NCBI GenBank assembly: GCA_937930265.1
Contig: CALGLI010000241.1
Location: forward strand, 1 to 20,505
DNA from: an uncultured Veillonella sp.
GTDB lineage: Bacteria; Bacillota; Negativicutes; Veillonellales; Veillonellaceae
DNA length: 20,505 bases
Direction: 5' to 3'
The translations under genes and the position numbers were made by a program. The notes beneath the pieces are model-generated. The model made no database searches. It saw nothing but the letters and a program-made list of their open reading frames with translations, and was not told the origin of the DNA. How positions within the stretch are numbered: the first letter of the stretch is position 1; each line of letters opens with the position of its first letter. Of this stretch, positions 6,256-14,256 are shown piece by piece.

Positions 6256-9102
6256 TTATCCTTTGACTACGTCAGCGCAACGAGCACATAATGTTGGATG
6301 ATCCCCATCTTGACCAACTGTGTCGCGATGAATCCAGCAACGTTCGCATTTTTCTAACTCAGATGGAGTTACCACGATGGATAAGGCTCCGTCTTCTACT
6401 GTCACTGCATTGGCTGGTGCATTGTCACGGCCTTCCACTACATGCGCTTCAGACACAATCAACAAGCTAGCTAAGGAAGCGCCGAATCCAGTCAATGCTT
6501 GGTACGCGTCGCCATCTGCATAGACAGTGATGGATGCATCCAAGGAGTGACCGATCGCTTTATCACGGCGAGCCCCTTCTAAGGCTTTTGTCATTTCGCT
6601 ACGAAGATCTAGCATCGTCGCCCAACGAGCGGACAATTCTGCATCCACGTGTTCTGCATGACCTTGTGGCCAATCTGCTAACATCACGCTTTCTTCCATG
6701 CCCTCTTCTTTTGGCATGTATTGCCATACTTCTTCGGCTGTGAAAGAAAGAACTGGGGACACCATTTTAACTAATGTTGTCAAGATTTCATAGATGGCAG
6801 TTTGTGCACTACGACGAGCTAGGTTGTTTTCTTTCTCTGCGTACATAGTATCTTTCAACACGTCTAAGTAGAAGGAAGATAAATCTACGGTACAGAAGTT
6901 ATGAATTGTGTGATACAAGATGTGGAATTCATAGTTTTCGTAAGCATTTGTTACTTTTTGACGAACTTCTTCTAAACGATACAATGCCCAACGATCTAAT
7001 TCTGTTAACTCTTTATAAGCTACTTTATCTGTGTTAGGGTTAAAGTTATCTAAATTACCCAACAAGAAACGGAATGTGTTACGGATTTTACGATATACTT
7101 CCGCCAATTGTTTTACGATATCTTTGGACAAACGCACGTCTGCTTGGTAATCTGCAGAGGATACCCATAAGCGCATTACGTCAGCACCGTGTACATCGAT
7201 GATGTCGGAAGGAGCCACAGTATTGCCTACAGATTTAGACATTTTACGGCCTTCCCCGTCCACTACGAAACCGTGAGTCAATACGGCATTGTATGGTGCA
7301 TGACCACGTGTAGCGATACCTGTTAACAAGGAAGAGTTAAACCAACCACGATGTTGGTCGGAACCTTCTAAGTACATAGCACAAGGTACATCCATTTCAT
7401 TTTGTTCCAATACGCCAGACCAAGAGCTACCGCTGTCGAACCATACGTCCATAATGTCTGTTTCTTTGTGGAAAGCATCATGTCCGCAAGATGGACATGT
7501 GAATCCTGCTGGCAATAATTCTTTCGCTTCATGAGCCCACCAAGCGTTGGAGCCTTCTTTGGCAAACCATTCTTGTAAAGAAGAGATGGTATCATCATTG
7601 ATGATGTGCTCTCCGCAATGGTCGCAATAGTAGATAGGAATTGGCACACCCCACGCACGTTGACGAGAGATAACCCAGTCCCCACGGTCTGCAATCATAT
7701 TATAAATACGGTCATGACCCCATTTAGGAATCCATTGTACTTGTTCGTCGATGGCTTTCAATGCTTCTTGACGGTAGCCATCCACGGAAGAGAACCATTG
7801 TTCTGTAGCACGATAGATAACAGGGTTTTTACAACGCCAACAATGGGCATATTGGTGACGGATATTGCCTTTTTGTACCAACGCACCGTTATGAGCCAAG
7901 ATTTTGATCACTGGCACTTCTGCATCATGGATTTCAACACCTGCTAGTGGTTGTTCTGTATCACCATAACGAGGTTCGTCTACTTTGGCAATGTAACGAC
8001 CAGTAGCATCTACTAAGGATAAGATGTCGAAATCGATTTTACCTGCATCTTTGTAAGCTTTTACTACATTAAAGTCATCTTCACCATGAGCAGGAGCCGT
8101 ATGTACACAACCTGTACCAGCGTCTAATGTAACGTGAGAACCCAACAAGATAGGGGCATTACGATCTGCAAATGGATGTTTAAAGTTCGCCAACTCTAAT
8201 TCGCTACCTTTGAATGTGTTCAACACTTCATAGGATTCTACGCCCATTTCTTTGGTAGCTGTTTCGATTAATCCGTTTGCTAATAACCATGCTTCATCAC
8301 CGATTTTTACCCAAGAGTAATCTAATTCTGGATTCACATAAATCGCTTGGTTAGCAGGCATTGTCCAAGGAGTAGTTGTCCAGATAACGGAGAACAATTT
8401 GCTAGTGTCAACACCTGCTGGCAATGTGCTGTCAGCACCGTTTACATAAGCAAATTTAACATAGATGGAGAAAGATTTTTTCTCAGCATATTCGATTTCC
8501 GCTTCTGCCAAGGCAGTTTCACAATGGGTACACCAGTATACAGTTTTCAAACCTTTATAGATGTACCCACGTTTCGCCATTTCACCGAACACGCCGATTT
8601 GTTTCACTTCAAACTCAGGGCGCAATGTCAAATATGGACGGTCCCATTCACCAAGCACACCAAAACGGATGAAATCTTTCTTTTGTTCTTCTACACAATT
8701 CAATGCGTATTCACGGCATTGATTGCGAAGATCCAATGGACTCATTTCATGACGATTCAAACCAGTGTTTTTAATAACCGCATGTTCGATAGGAAGACCA
8801 TGTGTATCCCAACCAGGAATGTATGGTGTGTAATGACCTTGCATTGTTTTGTATTTCATTACAATGTCTTTCAATGTTTTATTCAAAGCATGACCGATAT
8901 GTAATTTACCATTTGCATACGGAGGGCCATCATGTAAGATAAAAGATTTTTTACCTTTATTTTTAGCTAAGCGTTTTTCATAAATTTTATTATCTTCCCA
9001 AAATTTGATAAATTCTGGTTCGCGCTTTGGCAAATTGCCACGCATAGGAAATTCTGTTTCAGGCAAGTGCAACGTCTTACCATAATCTACTTCATTAGAC
9101 AT
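6256..9102 (-). CDS. ileS: Isoleucyl-tRNA synthetase
   Basis: This 948-residue class I synthetase charges tRNA-Ile with isoleucine. The ATP-binding HIGH motif is at residues 68-71 (after PPYANGKL) and KMSKS at 620-624. A large editing insertion lies between them, including the WTTTPWTMPANQA block. The C-terminal zinc finger has Cys919, 922, 939 and 942 (CERCW and CARC). The start is the ATG at 9102 (MSNEVDYG), preceded by AGGAG. An in-frame upstream extension to 9156 runs through the T-box terminator stem and is rejected. Length and motifs are those of an intact bacterial IleRS, of the type with a C-terminal zinc site. Expression is under a T-box that senses uncharged tRNA-Ile. Confidence 0.98.
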   Translation of the reverse strand: MSNEVDYGKTLHLPETEFPMRGNLPKREPEFIKFWEDNKIYEKRLAKNKGKKSFILHDGPPYANGKLHIGHALNKTLKDIVMKYKTMQGHYTPYIPGWDTHGLPIEHAVIKNTGLNRHEMSPLDLRNQCREYALNCVEEQKKDFIRFGVLGEWDRPYLTLRPEFEVKQIGVFGEMAKRGYIYKGLKTVYWCTHCETALAEAEIEYAEKKSFSIYVKFAYVNGADSTLPAGVDTSKLFSVIWTTTPWTMPANQAIYVNPELDYSWVKIGDEAWLLANGLIETATKEMGVESYEVLNTFKGSELELANFKHPFADRNAPILLGSHVTLDAGTGCVHTAPAHGEDDFNVVKAYKDAGKIDFDILSLVDATGRYIAKVDEPRYGDTEQPLAGVEIHDAEVPVIKILAHNGALVQKGNIRHQYAHCWRCKNPVIYRATEQWFSSVDGYRQEALKAIDEQVQWIPKWGHDRIYNMIADRGDWVISRQRAWGVPIPIYYCDHCGEHIINDDTISSLQEWFAKEGSNAWWAHEAKELLPAGFTCPSCGHDAFHKETDIMDVWFDSGSSWSGVLEQNEMDVPCAMYLEGSDQHRGWFNSSLLTGIATRGHAPYNAVLTHGFVVDGEGRKMSKSVGNTVAPSDIIDVHGADVMRLWVSSADYQADVRLSKDIVKQLAEVYRKIRNTFRFLLGNLDNFNPNTDKVAYKELTELDRWALYRLEEVRQKVTNAYENYEFHILYHTIHNFCTVDLSSFYLDVLKDTMYAEKENNLARRSAQTAIYEILTTLVKMVSPVLSFTAEEVWQYMPKEEGMEESVMLADWPQGHAEHVDAELSARWATMLDLRSEMTKALEGARRDKAIGHSLDASITVYADGDAYQALTGFGASLASLLIVSEAHVVEGRDNAPANAVTVEDGALSIVVTPSELEKCERCWIHRDTVGQDGDHPTLCARCADVVKG

Positions 9103-9118
9103 TGTATTTCTCCTCTCA

Positions 9119-9155
9119 ATAAAAAAAGCCCCCGCTCCCCGAAGGGACGAATGCA
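9119..9155 (-). terminator. T-box regulated terminator of the ileS leader
   Basis: The minus strand has a GC-rich hairpin with a TTCG loop (CCC/GGG core plus outer pairs with small interruptions), followed by seven T at 9121-9127. Its upstream arm CGTCCCT can instead pair with AGGG and ACG of the T-box sequence to form the antiterminator, which gives the switch. ileS starts 17 nt beyond the T-run. Confidence 0.88.
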
Positions 9156-9391
9156 AATCCGTGGTACCACCCTACTGATGATTCTTGTGAAAGTTACCCC
9201 CAACGAATCATCGCTCAAACATATAACGGTGTCCACCGATGTGAGTACCCCCAGTATGGGCTCCCCAACATATACTCAAAAGTGATCCGCCATACATTCA
9301 CCCATGAGGCTTTCACCATCCCTCACTCGCTCGGAGCTACCTTGCATGACCGTCTTTATCAACGTATTAACATATATCGTTGTCAATTACA
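9121..9391 (-). ncRNA. T-box riboswitch (tRNA-Ile specific) upstream of ileS
   Basis: The leader contains the conserved T-box sequence AGGGTGGTACCACG (9160-9173), whose TGG pairs with the ACCA end of uncharged tRNA. It also has the stem I block GATGGTGAAAGCC (about 9308-9320). The specifier loop reads GGATCACTTTTGAG, with the codon ATC at 9284-9286, matching the tRNA-Ile anticodon GAU and followed by the usual purine. The element ends in the terminator directly before ileS. Uncharged tRNA-Ile should stabilise the antiterminator and turn ileS on. The 5' end is set by the predicted promoter. Confidence 0.93.
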
Positions 9392-9397
9392 GGTACA

Positions 9398-9426
9398 ATT
9401 ATATACTATCTGTGGGGCAGTTGCAA
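9398..9426 (-). promoter_or_regulatory. ileS promoter
   Basis: On the minus strand TTGCAA (9421-9426) is followed by 17 bp and a perfect TATAAT (9398-9403). The predicted start near 9391 places the T-box stem I just downstream. A nearby TTGACA at 9381-9386 lacks a -10 box at proper distance and is not preferred. Confidence 0.65.
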
Positions 9427-9472
9427 TAGGGGCAAACACATTCGACGGTGTCAATATGAACGACATATGATA

Positions 9473-9537
9473 TTGTCATAGTGTAAACATAGTTAGTATA
9501 AAATGTTTGTAAGAAGATAGACATGGTTTGATATAAT
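9473..9537 (+). promoter_or_regulatory. Promoter region of the SUFU-MFS gene pair
   Basis: The best candidate is an extended -10, TGATATAAT (9529-9537), with a weak -35 TTGTAA (9507-9512) at 19 bp. A second candidate is TTGTCA (9473-9478), 18 bp, TATAAA (9497-9502). The first gives a leader of about 36 nt. Both point away from the divergent ileS promoter. Confidence 0.55.
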
Positions 9538-9579
9538 AGATATATCCACTATTTAGTAAGTGCAGAAAAAGGAGTTACA

Positions 9580-10341
9580 ATGAAGGTAAGTAAAACAGTA
9601 TTAGTATTAACAGCTATTATAGGGTTGACTTGGTTAGGAACATTTGCAATGGATGGTGTAGCCTCTGAAGAAGTTAGCGGTATTTCTGCGGAAGAAAGTG
9701 AATATAGTAGTGTCTCTTATAGGCCGGAAGAAGTACCTCAATATGGAATGTTCGTCATAGAAAATGCCGTAGAACTTGCGTATCCTAATGAATCGATCTA
9801 TATGAATTATGTTCCTATGATTCGTTGGGACCTAGGAGGACCAGATCCTCTAGATAGAGTCACCATTTATGACGGAGGCGACTATTATAAATATGTCACC
9901 TTTGGATTAACTGAACTTTATGATAAAAAAAGTGAAGATAAAACAACAAGTGGTTTTGGTATGGAATTTACCTTTAAGTTAAAGAAAGATGCCTATGAGG
10001 ATGAAGAAAAGGAACTCAAAAATGTGGTTGGTATCTTACAGACTCTTGCGAGAAGCACCAAAGAGGATGGAGAAATTTTTAAACCTTATGAATACATTTA
10101 TACAGGACAAACTGTTGGCATGGACATAGAGCATAAATCTAACATTGTTGGTTTTATTACAATTCCTGATCCAGAATTAAGAGTTGTACATAACTTTTAT
10201 GGAAGTGTAGATTTTATTGCATTTATTGGTGTAACGGAACAAGAATTACAAGCAGTTATGAAAAAAGAACTTACTGTAAAAGAGTTGTACGAAAAACTTG
10301 GCAGTGATGTGACAAGTTATACTAGAAAGTCTGTGATATAG
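9580..10341 (+). CDS. Suppressor-of-fused (SUFU) domain protein with N-terminal signal peptide
   Basis: This 253-residue protein starts MKVSKTVLVLTAIIGLTWLG, a positively charged end and a hydrophobic segment (about residues 5-23), with possible signal peptidase cleavage after VAS29. There is no lipobox cysteine, and no cysteine anywhere. Residues from about 55 to 250 match the bacterial SUFU-like family: GGPDPLD (86-92), YVTFGLTELY (105-114), SGFGMEFTF (124-132) and the late IPDPEL...FIGVTEQEL block (195-223). Bacterial SUFU proteins are often found as immunity proteins of polymorphic toxin systems and are normally cytoplasmic; the export signal is unusual, and no toxin gene is seen nearby. 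The gene is visibly more AT-rich than its neighbours, suggesting separate acquisition. AAGGAG lies 5 nt before the ATG. Function beyond the fold is not known. Confidence 0.8.
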   Translation: MKVSKTVLVLTAIIGLTWLGTFAMDGVASEEVSGISAEESEYSSVSYRPEEVPQYGMFVIENAVELAYPNESIYMNYVPMIRWDLGGPDPLDRVTIYDGGDYYKYVTFGLTELYDKKSEDKTTSGFGMEFTFKLKKDAYEDEEKELKNVVGILQTLARSTKEDGEIFKPYEYIYTGQTVGMDIEHKSNIVGFITIPDPELRVVHNFYGSVDFIAFIGVTEQELQAVMKKELTVKELYEKLGSDVTSYTRKSVI

Positions 10342-10342
10342 T

Positions 10343-11545
10343 ATGGAACTTTGGAAACGCACATTATACGTTTGTTTATTTGGTGCCTTCATGGCATCCG
10401 TGGGGCTTAGTCAAGCAGCCCCTCTCATTCCGTTATATTTACAAGACCTGGGCGTCCACGATCAGGGGGACCTTGCCAATTGGTCTGGCCTCGCTATGGG
10501 CATGACCTACCTCATGGTGGCACTCTTCGCACCCTTTTGGGGCAAGCTCGCGGACCGCAAAGGACGCAAACTCATTCTACTGCGAGCTAGTCTTGGTATG
10601 GCTATTACAAACGCTCTTCTCGGGTTCGCTCAAGCCCCAGAACACATTGTTATCATACGTATCTTAAATGGCATGATCTCTGGATTTTTCTCTGGCTCTA
10701 TCACGCTCGTAGCTACACAAACGCCACAAACACAAACAGGTTGGGCTCTTGGGCTCCTGTCTGCTGCCAACCTCGGTGGCTCCCTCTTAGGCCCCATGAT
10801 CGGCGGTTACATCGGTGGCCTCTTTGGCATTCGCTACGCCTTCTTCATCGTGTCTGCCTTACTGGGGACGGCCTTCTTGTCCACCTTATTCTTTGTGAAA
10901 GAAGAATTTACACCGCAACCAAAAGGGGCCTCCCAATCCTTAGCCACTTTGAAAGCATCCATTCCTGATTGGAAAGGGTTGATCTATATCTCTGTAGGTT
11001 CTTTTATCTTTGCTTTCACCACCATGGCAACGGCACCGATCCTATCTGTATTCGTGCAACAAATCGTAGGGCAAGGGGCGGAGCACATTGCCCTCTTGGC
11101 AGGTTTAGCATTTACCGTCACAGGACTTGCCCAAATGGTGGCTAGCTCTGTCCTCGGTAAATACATCGACAAACTAGGACCACGGTTCATCCTATGGACT
11201 AGTTTCATCTACGTCGGTCTCGTGACCATACCACAAGCCTTCGTGACCGACATCTATACCTTGTGTATCTTGCGATTCCTTCTTGGCATCGGCTTAGGTG
11301 GATTATTACCAGGTATTAATACTTTCATCTCGAGCATTACCCCAAAAGCATTTGCAGGGCAAGTCTTCGCCTATAACCAATCTACCTTGTTTATGGGCTA
11401 CTTCATCGGATCCCTTGGAGGCTCCTTTATTGCATCCCAATGGGGATTCGGGGCAATGTTTATCACCACCGGGGCGATCATTGCACTGACAGGGGTGTTT
11501 TTGAAAGTCACATTAGGCAAAACAGATGCATCCTCTCAAGCTTAA
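10343..11545 (+). CDS. Major facilitator superfamily drug efflux transporter (DHA1-like)
   Basis: This 400-residue, highly hydrophobic protein is consistent with 12 membrane helices. It has the MFS motif A GKLADRKGRK (67-76) in the loop after helix 2. It also has a glycine-rich motif C-like stretch, GGSLLGPMIGG, in helix 5, which marks drug:proton antiporters. It resembles MdtG/NorA-type multidrug efflux pumps; the substrate cannot be read from sequence. The start is one base after the SUFU stop, and no good ribosome binding site precedes it (only AGAAAG about 12 nt upstream), so translation is probably coupled to the SUFU gene. Base composition is clearly more GC-rich than that gene, so the two have different histories although they now share a transcript. 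A strong terminator follows. Confidence 0.9.
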   Translation: MELWKRTLYVCLFGAFMASVGLSQAAPLIPLYLQDLGVHDQGDLANWSGLAMGMTYLMVALFAPFWGKLADRKGRKLILLRASLGMAITNALLGFAQAPEHIVIIRILNGMISGFFSGSITLVATQTPQTQTGWALGLLSAANLGGSLLGPMIGGYIGGLFGIRYAFFIVSALLGTAFLSTLFFVKEEFTPQPKGASQSLATLKASIPDWKGLIYISVGSFIFAFTTMATAPILSVFVQQIVGQGAEHIALLAGLAFTVTGLAQMVASSVLGKYIDKLGPRFILWTSFIYVGLVTIPQAFVTDIYTLCILRFLLGIGLGGLLPGINTFISSITPKAFAGQVFAYNQSTLFMGYFIGSLGGSFIASQWGFGAMFITTGAIIALTGVFLKVTLGKTDASSQA

Positions 11546-11625
11546 TATAATCCTATTGAAGTAAAGAAGTAGCTGAACTAAAAGCTATATTAGGATTACC
11601 ACCTACTACAAAAAATAAATAGAAT
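11546..11625 (+). other. Possible gene remnant after the MFS gene
   Basis: A short open stretch of about 20 codons begins after a TGA near 11558 and ends at a TAG near 11620. It reads SKEVAELKAILGLPPTTKNK, which looks like the C-terminal tail of a protein. It has no start codon or ribosome binding site. It may be the end of a deleted gene, or chance. Confidence 0.2.
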
Positions 11626-11630
11626 ATAAA

Positions 11631-11664
11631 AACAGAGGTCTTATCACAAAGGCCTCTGTTTTTT
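11631..11664 (+). terminator. Rho-independent terminator of the SUFU-MFS operon
   Basis: AACAGAGGTC (11631-11640) pairs with GGCCTCTGTT (11651-11660), including one G-U pair, around a 10-nt loop, followed by a run of six T. It lies 85 bp after the MFS stop. Confidence 0.88.
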
Positions 11665-11753
11665 ATCGTATCATATTAAAATATTTTGCATGTAAAAGCA
11701 CTCTACTACATGGTTAATATAAATTACACTATAGTAATACTTCACATATATGA

Positions 11754-11774
11754 ATCAGTATCTACTATACTGAT
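11754..11774. repeat. AT-rich inverted repeat downstream of the sulfurtransferase gene
   Basis: ATCAGTAT and ATACTGAT, eight perfect bases, flank a 5-nt loop, 15 bp past the sulfurtransferase stop. It may act as a weak 3'-end hairpin for that gene; no U-run follows on the minus strand, so termination is doubtful. Confidence 0.4.
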
Positions 11775-11789
11775 AATAACAATGTAAAA

Positions 11790-12602
11790 CTATAATGTAT
11801 TAACTCCTGTCTCCAACGGGAATCCCTCATAGGTCACCCAATCGCTAGAACTGCCTACGTACATAGCAGGTTCCACGCCCACTTCTGCCAAAGCAATCAT
11901 CAAGTTTGCCGCTGTCACGCCAGATCCACAATAGGTGACGATAGGTTTTTCCATCTTAGCTAAGTCACCGTAGGCTTGTTCTAATTCTAACACTAGACGA
12001 ACAGGTGTAAAGCCCCATTCATAGAAATGATTAATCGCCCCTGGGATATGGCCTGTCATGCCATCCATCGTATCTACCACAGATCCATCATACCGCTGTG
12101 GTGCTCGTGCATCAATAATAACATGACTGCCAGTTTGACTAGCTTGTAAGACTTCATCACGATGCATTAATAAATGGTCTTGTAAAGTATACTCCAATGG
12201 CTTTGGAGTTGCCACGGTTAGTGTCTCCTCTTGGGTCAACGGATATCCTTCACGGTACCAGCGTTCAATGCCACCGGCTAGGACTTTCACATTGGTGAAG
12301 CCCATGTACAACAATAAAAACCGCAAACGACCGGCAAAGGAAATCCACGCATCGTACACCACGATGTGAGAATCCATGGTTACACCGCATTCACTCAACC
12401 GTTGTGCTAAGACTGACATATCTGGCAAGGGATGACGGCCACCGTGCACACCCAATGGTCCGCTCATGTGCGCATCCATATCGATGGCAAAGGATCCCGG
12501 AATGTGGGACGCTGCATAGGCATCAAAGCCACGTGCATCTAACACAACAACTGTATCTAATTGTTCTTGTAATTCTTTCGGAGAGATTAAAACACTCATC
12601 AT
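11790..12602 (-). CDS. sseA: 3-mercaptopyruvate / thiosulfate sulfurtransferase (tandem rhodanese)
   Basis: This 270-residue cytoplasmic protein has two rhodanese domains. The N-terminal one (about 1-125) is structural: its equivalent loop reads YDAWISFAGR, with no catalytic Cys. The C-terminal one (about 140-270) carries Cys225 in the loop CGSGVTA. That loop is typical of mercaptopyruvate sulfurtransferases; thiosulfate-preferring enzymes usually have CRKGVT. It would transfer sulfur from 3-mercaptopyruvate to thiol acceptors or cyanide. Two consecutive ATGs (12602 and 12599) follow AGGAGGTG; the second has the more usual 7-nt spacing from AGGAGG, so the true protein may be one residue shorter. 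It appears to be a single-gene unit: a hairpin terminator ends the hem operon upstream, and the MFS gene converges downstream. Confidence 0.9.
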   Translation of the reverse strand: MMSVLISPKELQEQLDTVVVLDARGFDAYAASHIPGSFAIDMDAHMSGPLGVHGGRHPLPDMSVLAQRLSECGVTMDSHIVVYDAWISFAGRLRFLLLYMGFTNVKVLAGGIERWYREGYPLTQEETLTVATPKPLEYTLQDHLLMHRDEVLQASQTGSHVIIDARAPQRYDGSVVDTMDGMTGHIPGAINHFYEWGFTPVRLVLELEQAYGDLAKMEKPIVTYCGSGVTAANLMIALAEVGVEPAMYVGSSSDWVTYEGFPLETGVNTL

Positions 12603-12733
12603 TACACCTCCTATATATAAACTAGTATGCCTATGTTACATCTATATCGTATCTAGTATACGCAAAAATATACCTTCCCAGGATATCTATTGCCATCCCT
12701 CCAAGATATCGTATAGAACCTTAACGATTCATG

Positions 12734-12784
12734 TAGAAACTATTTCTATCCCCTATGGTTCTGTTACATAAACTAGAAACTATT
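12734..12784. repeat. Direct repeat TAGAAACTATT, two copies
   Basis: Identical 11-bp copies lie at 12734-12744 and 12774-12784, exactly 40 bp apart. Function is unknown; a paired binding site or relic duplication is possible. Confidence 0.4.
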
Positions 12785-12811
12785 AACATACCTATACAAC
12801 CTATAAAGAAA

Positions 12812-12865
12812 GCCATACACTCTCTACAATCTAGTGTAACATAGATTAGTTTCGATGTGTATGGC
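12812..12865 (-). terminator. Probable terminator of the hem operon
   Basis: GCCATACAC (12812-12820) pairs perfectly with GTGTATGGC (12857-12865). A nested hairpin AATCTA/TAGATT (12828-12833 with 12842-12847) occupies the long loop. On the minus strand the stem is followed by TTTCTTT. It lies 75 bp after the hemL stop. Confidence 0.6.
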
Positions 12866-12939
12866 ATTTCTATTCATACATGTATGCTATTAGTATTTAT
12901 CGGTTCCTATTACTCTTCATCAAAAGGTCAATCCTCGCA

Positions 12940-14235
12940 TTACCCCTTAATCGCTTGAAACGCTTCTTTTGCAATTTGCAATGTGTATGCCAAATCTTGT
13001 TCGCTATGGCAAGTGGATAAGAAGTTACTTTCATATTGGCTCGCGGCGTAATAGATGCCACGTTCCAAGTTATAGTGGAAGAATGTTTTGAATGCTTCCA
13101 TATTGCAGGCGCTAGCGTCATCGAAATTGTGAACTGGGTTGTCTGTGAAGAACAGGGTAAACATAGATCCTACACGTTGTACTACCACAGGTACACCTAC
13201 TTCTTTTGCCGCTGCTTCTAAGCCTTGGCAAAGCAGTTCTGTAGATTCTTCTACTTGACGGAAGGCGGTTGGATTTTTTTGCAACATTGTCAATGTGGCA
13301 AGACCTGCTGCCATAGCTACTGGATTACCACTCAAGGTGCCGGCTTGGTACACAGGACCGGATGGAGCGATGGCAGACATGATTTCTTTCTTGCCACCAA
13401 ACACCGCCATCGGCAAACCACCGCCTACGATTTTACCTAAGCATGTCAAATCTGGAATGACATTGTAATATTTTTGGGATCCCCCAGAACTGGAACGGAA
13501 ACCACACATCACTTCATCAAAGATAAGGACAGCACCGTGCTCTTTAGTCACTTCACGCAAAGTTTCCAAGAATCCTTCTACAGGAGGCACGCATCCCATA
13601 TTACCTGCTACTGGTTCTACAATGATGGCTGCAATGCTCTCACCATAATCGGCGAACAATTGACGAACCGCATCAGAATCATTGTATGGCAATGTAATCG
13701 TATCCCCTGCCACACCAGTTGGCACGCCCGGACTATCTGGCACACCAAAGGTGGCTAAGCCAGAACCAGCTTTCACCAATAAACTATCGCTATGACCATG
13801 GTAACAGCCGATGAATTTCACAATTTTGTCACGACCTGTGTAGCCACGCGCCAAACGCAAGGCACTCATAGTCGATTCTGTGCCGGAGTTCACCATGCGC
13901 ACCATTTCCATGGACGGATAGAAAGCTTGGATTTTCTTCGCCACTTCTGTTTCAAGCAGTGTTGGCGCTCCATAACTAGTACCACGAGGGATGGCTTCCA
14001 AAATGGAAGCTACGATTTCAGGGTTCGCATGGCCTAGAATCATGGGACCCCAAGACAACACGTAATCGATGTACTCATTGCCATCGATATCGTAAATACG
14101 AGATCCGCTGGCAGAACTAATGAAAGGAGGATTGCCCCCCACACTGCGGTAGGAGCGAACAGGACTGTTCACACCGCCCGGCATATATGTACGAGCCTCT
14201 GTGAAGGCTTGTTTTGATTTTTCTAAACTAAACAT
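12940..14235 (-). CDS. hemL: Glutamate-1-semialdehyde 2,1-aminomutase
   Basis: This 431-residue PLP enzyme converts glutamate-1-semialdehyde to 5-aminolevulinate, the second step of the C5 pathway. The N-terminus has the family block MPGGVNSPVRSY. SGTESTMSALRLARGYTGR (117-135) and GCYHGHSD (143-150) form the cofactor pocket, FDEVMCGFR (239-247) holds the pyridine-binding Asp, and Lys268 (CLGKIVGGGLP) is the Schiff-base lysine. Length is normal. AGGAG lies 5 nt before the ATG. The gene is last in the operon, 21 bp after hemB. With hemA in the same operon, both committed steps of 5-aminolevulinate synthesis are co-expressed. Confidence 0.97.
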   Translation of the reverse strand: MFSLEKSKQAFTEARTYMPGGVNSPVRSYRSVGGNPPFISSASGSRIYDIDGNEYIDYVLSWGPMILGHANPEIVASILEAIPRGTSYGAPTLLETEVAKKIQAFYPSMEMVRMVNSGTESTMSALRLARGYTGRDKIVKFIGCYHGHSDSLLVKAGSGLATFGVPDSPGVPTGVAGDTITLPYNDSDAVRQLFADYGESIAAIIVEPVAGNMGCVPPVEGFLETLREVTKEHGAVLIFDEVMCGFRSSSGGSQKYYNVIPDLTCLGKIVGGGLPMAVFGGKKEIMSAIAPSGPVYQAGTLSGNPVAMAAGLATLTMLQKNPTAFRQVEESTELLCQGLEAAAKEVGVPVVVQRVGSMFTLFFTDNPVHNFDDASACNMEAFKTFFHYNLERGIYYAASQYESNFLSTCHSEQDLAYTLQIAKEAFQAIKG

Positions 14236-14256
14236 AATGGCTCCTATATTCCCACT

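Larger units (their letters stand above)
12603..12939. other. Intergenic region between hemL and the sulfurtransferase gene
   Basis: This 337-bp AT-rich stretch holds no gene. It contains the probable hem operon terminator (12812-12865) and a direct repeat of TAGAAACTATT spaced 40 bp apart. Two GATATC-centred sites (GATATCT at 12682-12688 and AGATATC at 12704-12710) also form an inverted pair. It must also hold the sulfurtransferase promoter, but I find no convincing -35/-10 pair; TATACT near 12660 has no good -35 partner. Confidence 0.6.

Noticed and set aside
8347..8904. Long plus-strand open frame (185 codons) opposite ileS
   Set aside because: It lies wholly within ileS on the other strand, has no ribosome binding site, and reads as a Cys/Phe/His-rich shadow translation.
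9103..9156. In-frame 18-codon extension of ileS (MHSSLRGAGAFF...)
   Set aside because: It is encoded by the T-box terminator stem and U-run; AGGAG correctly precedes the ATG at 9102.
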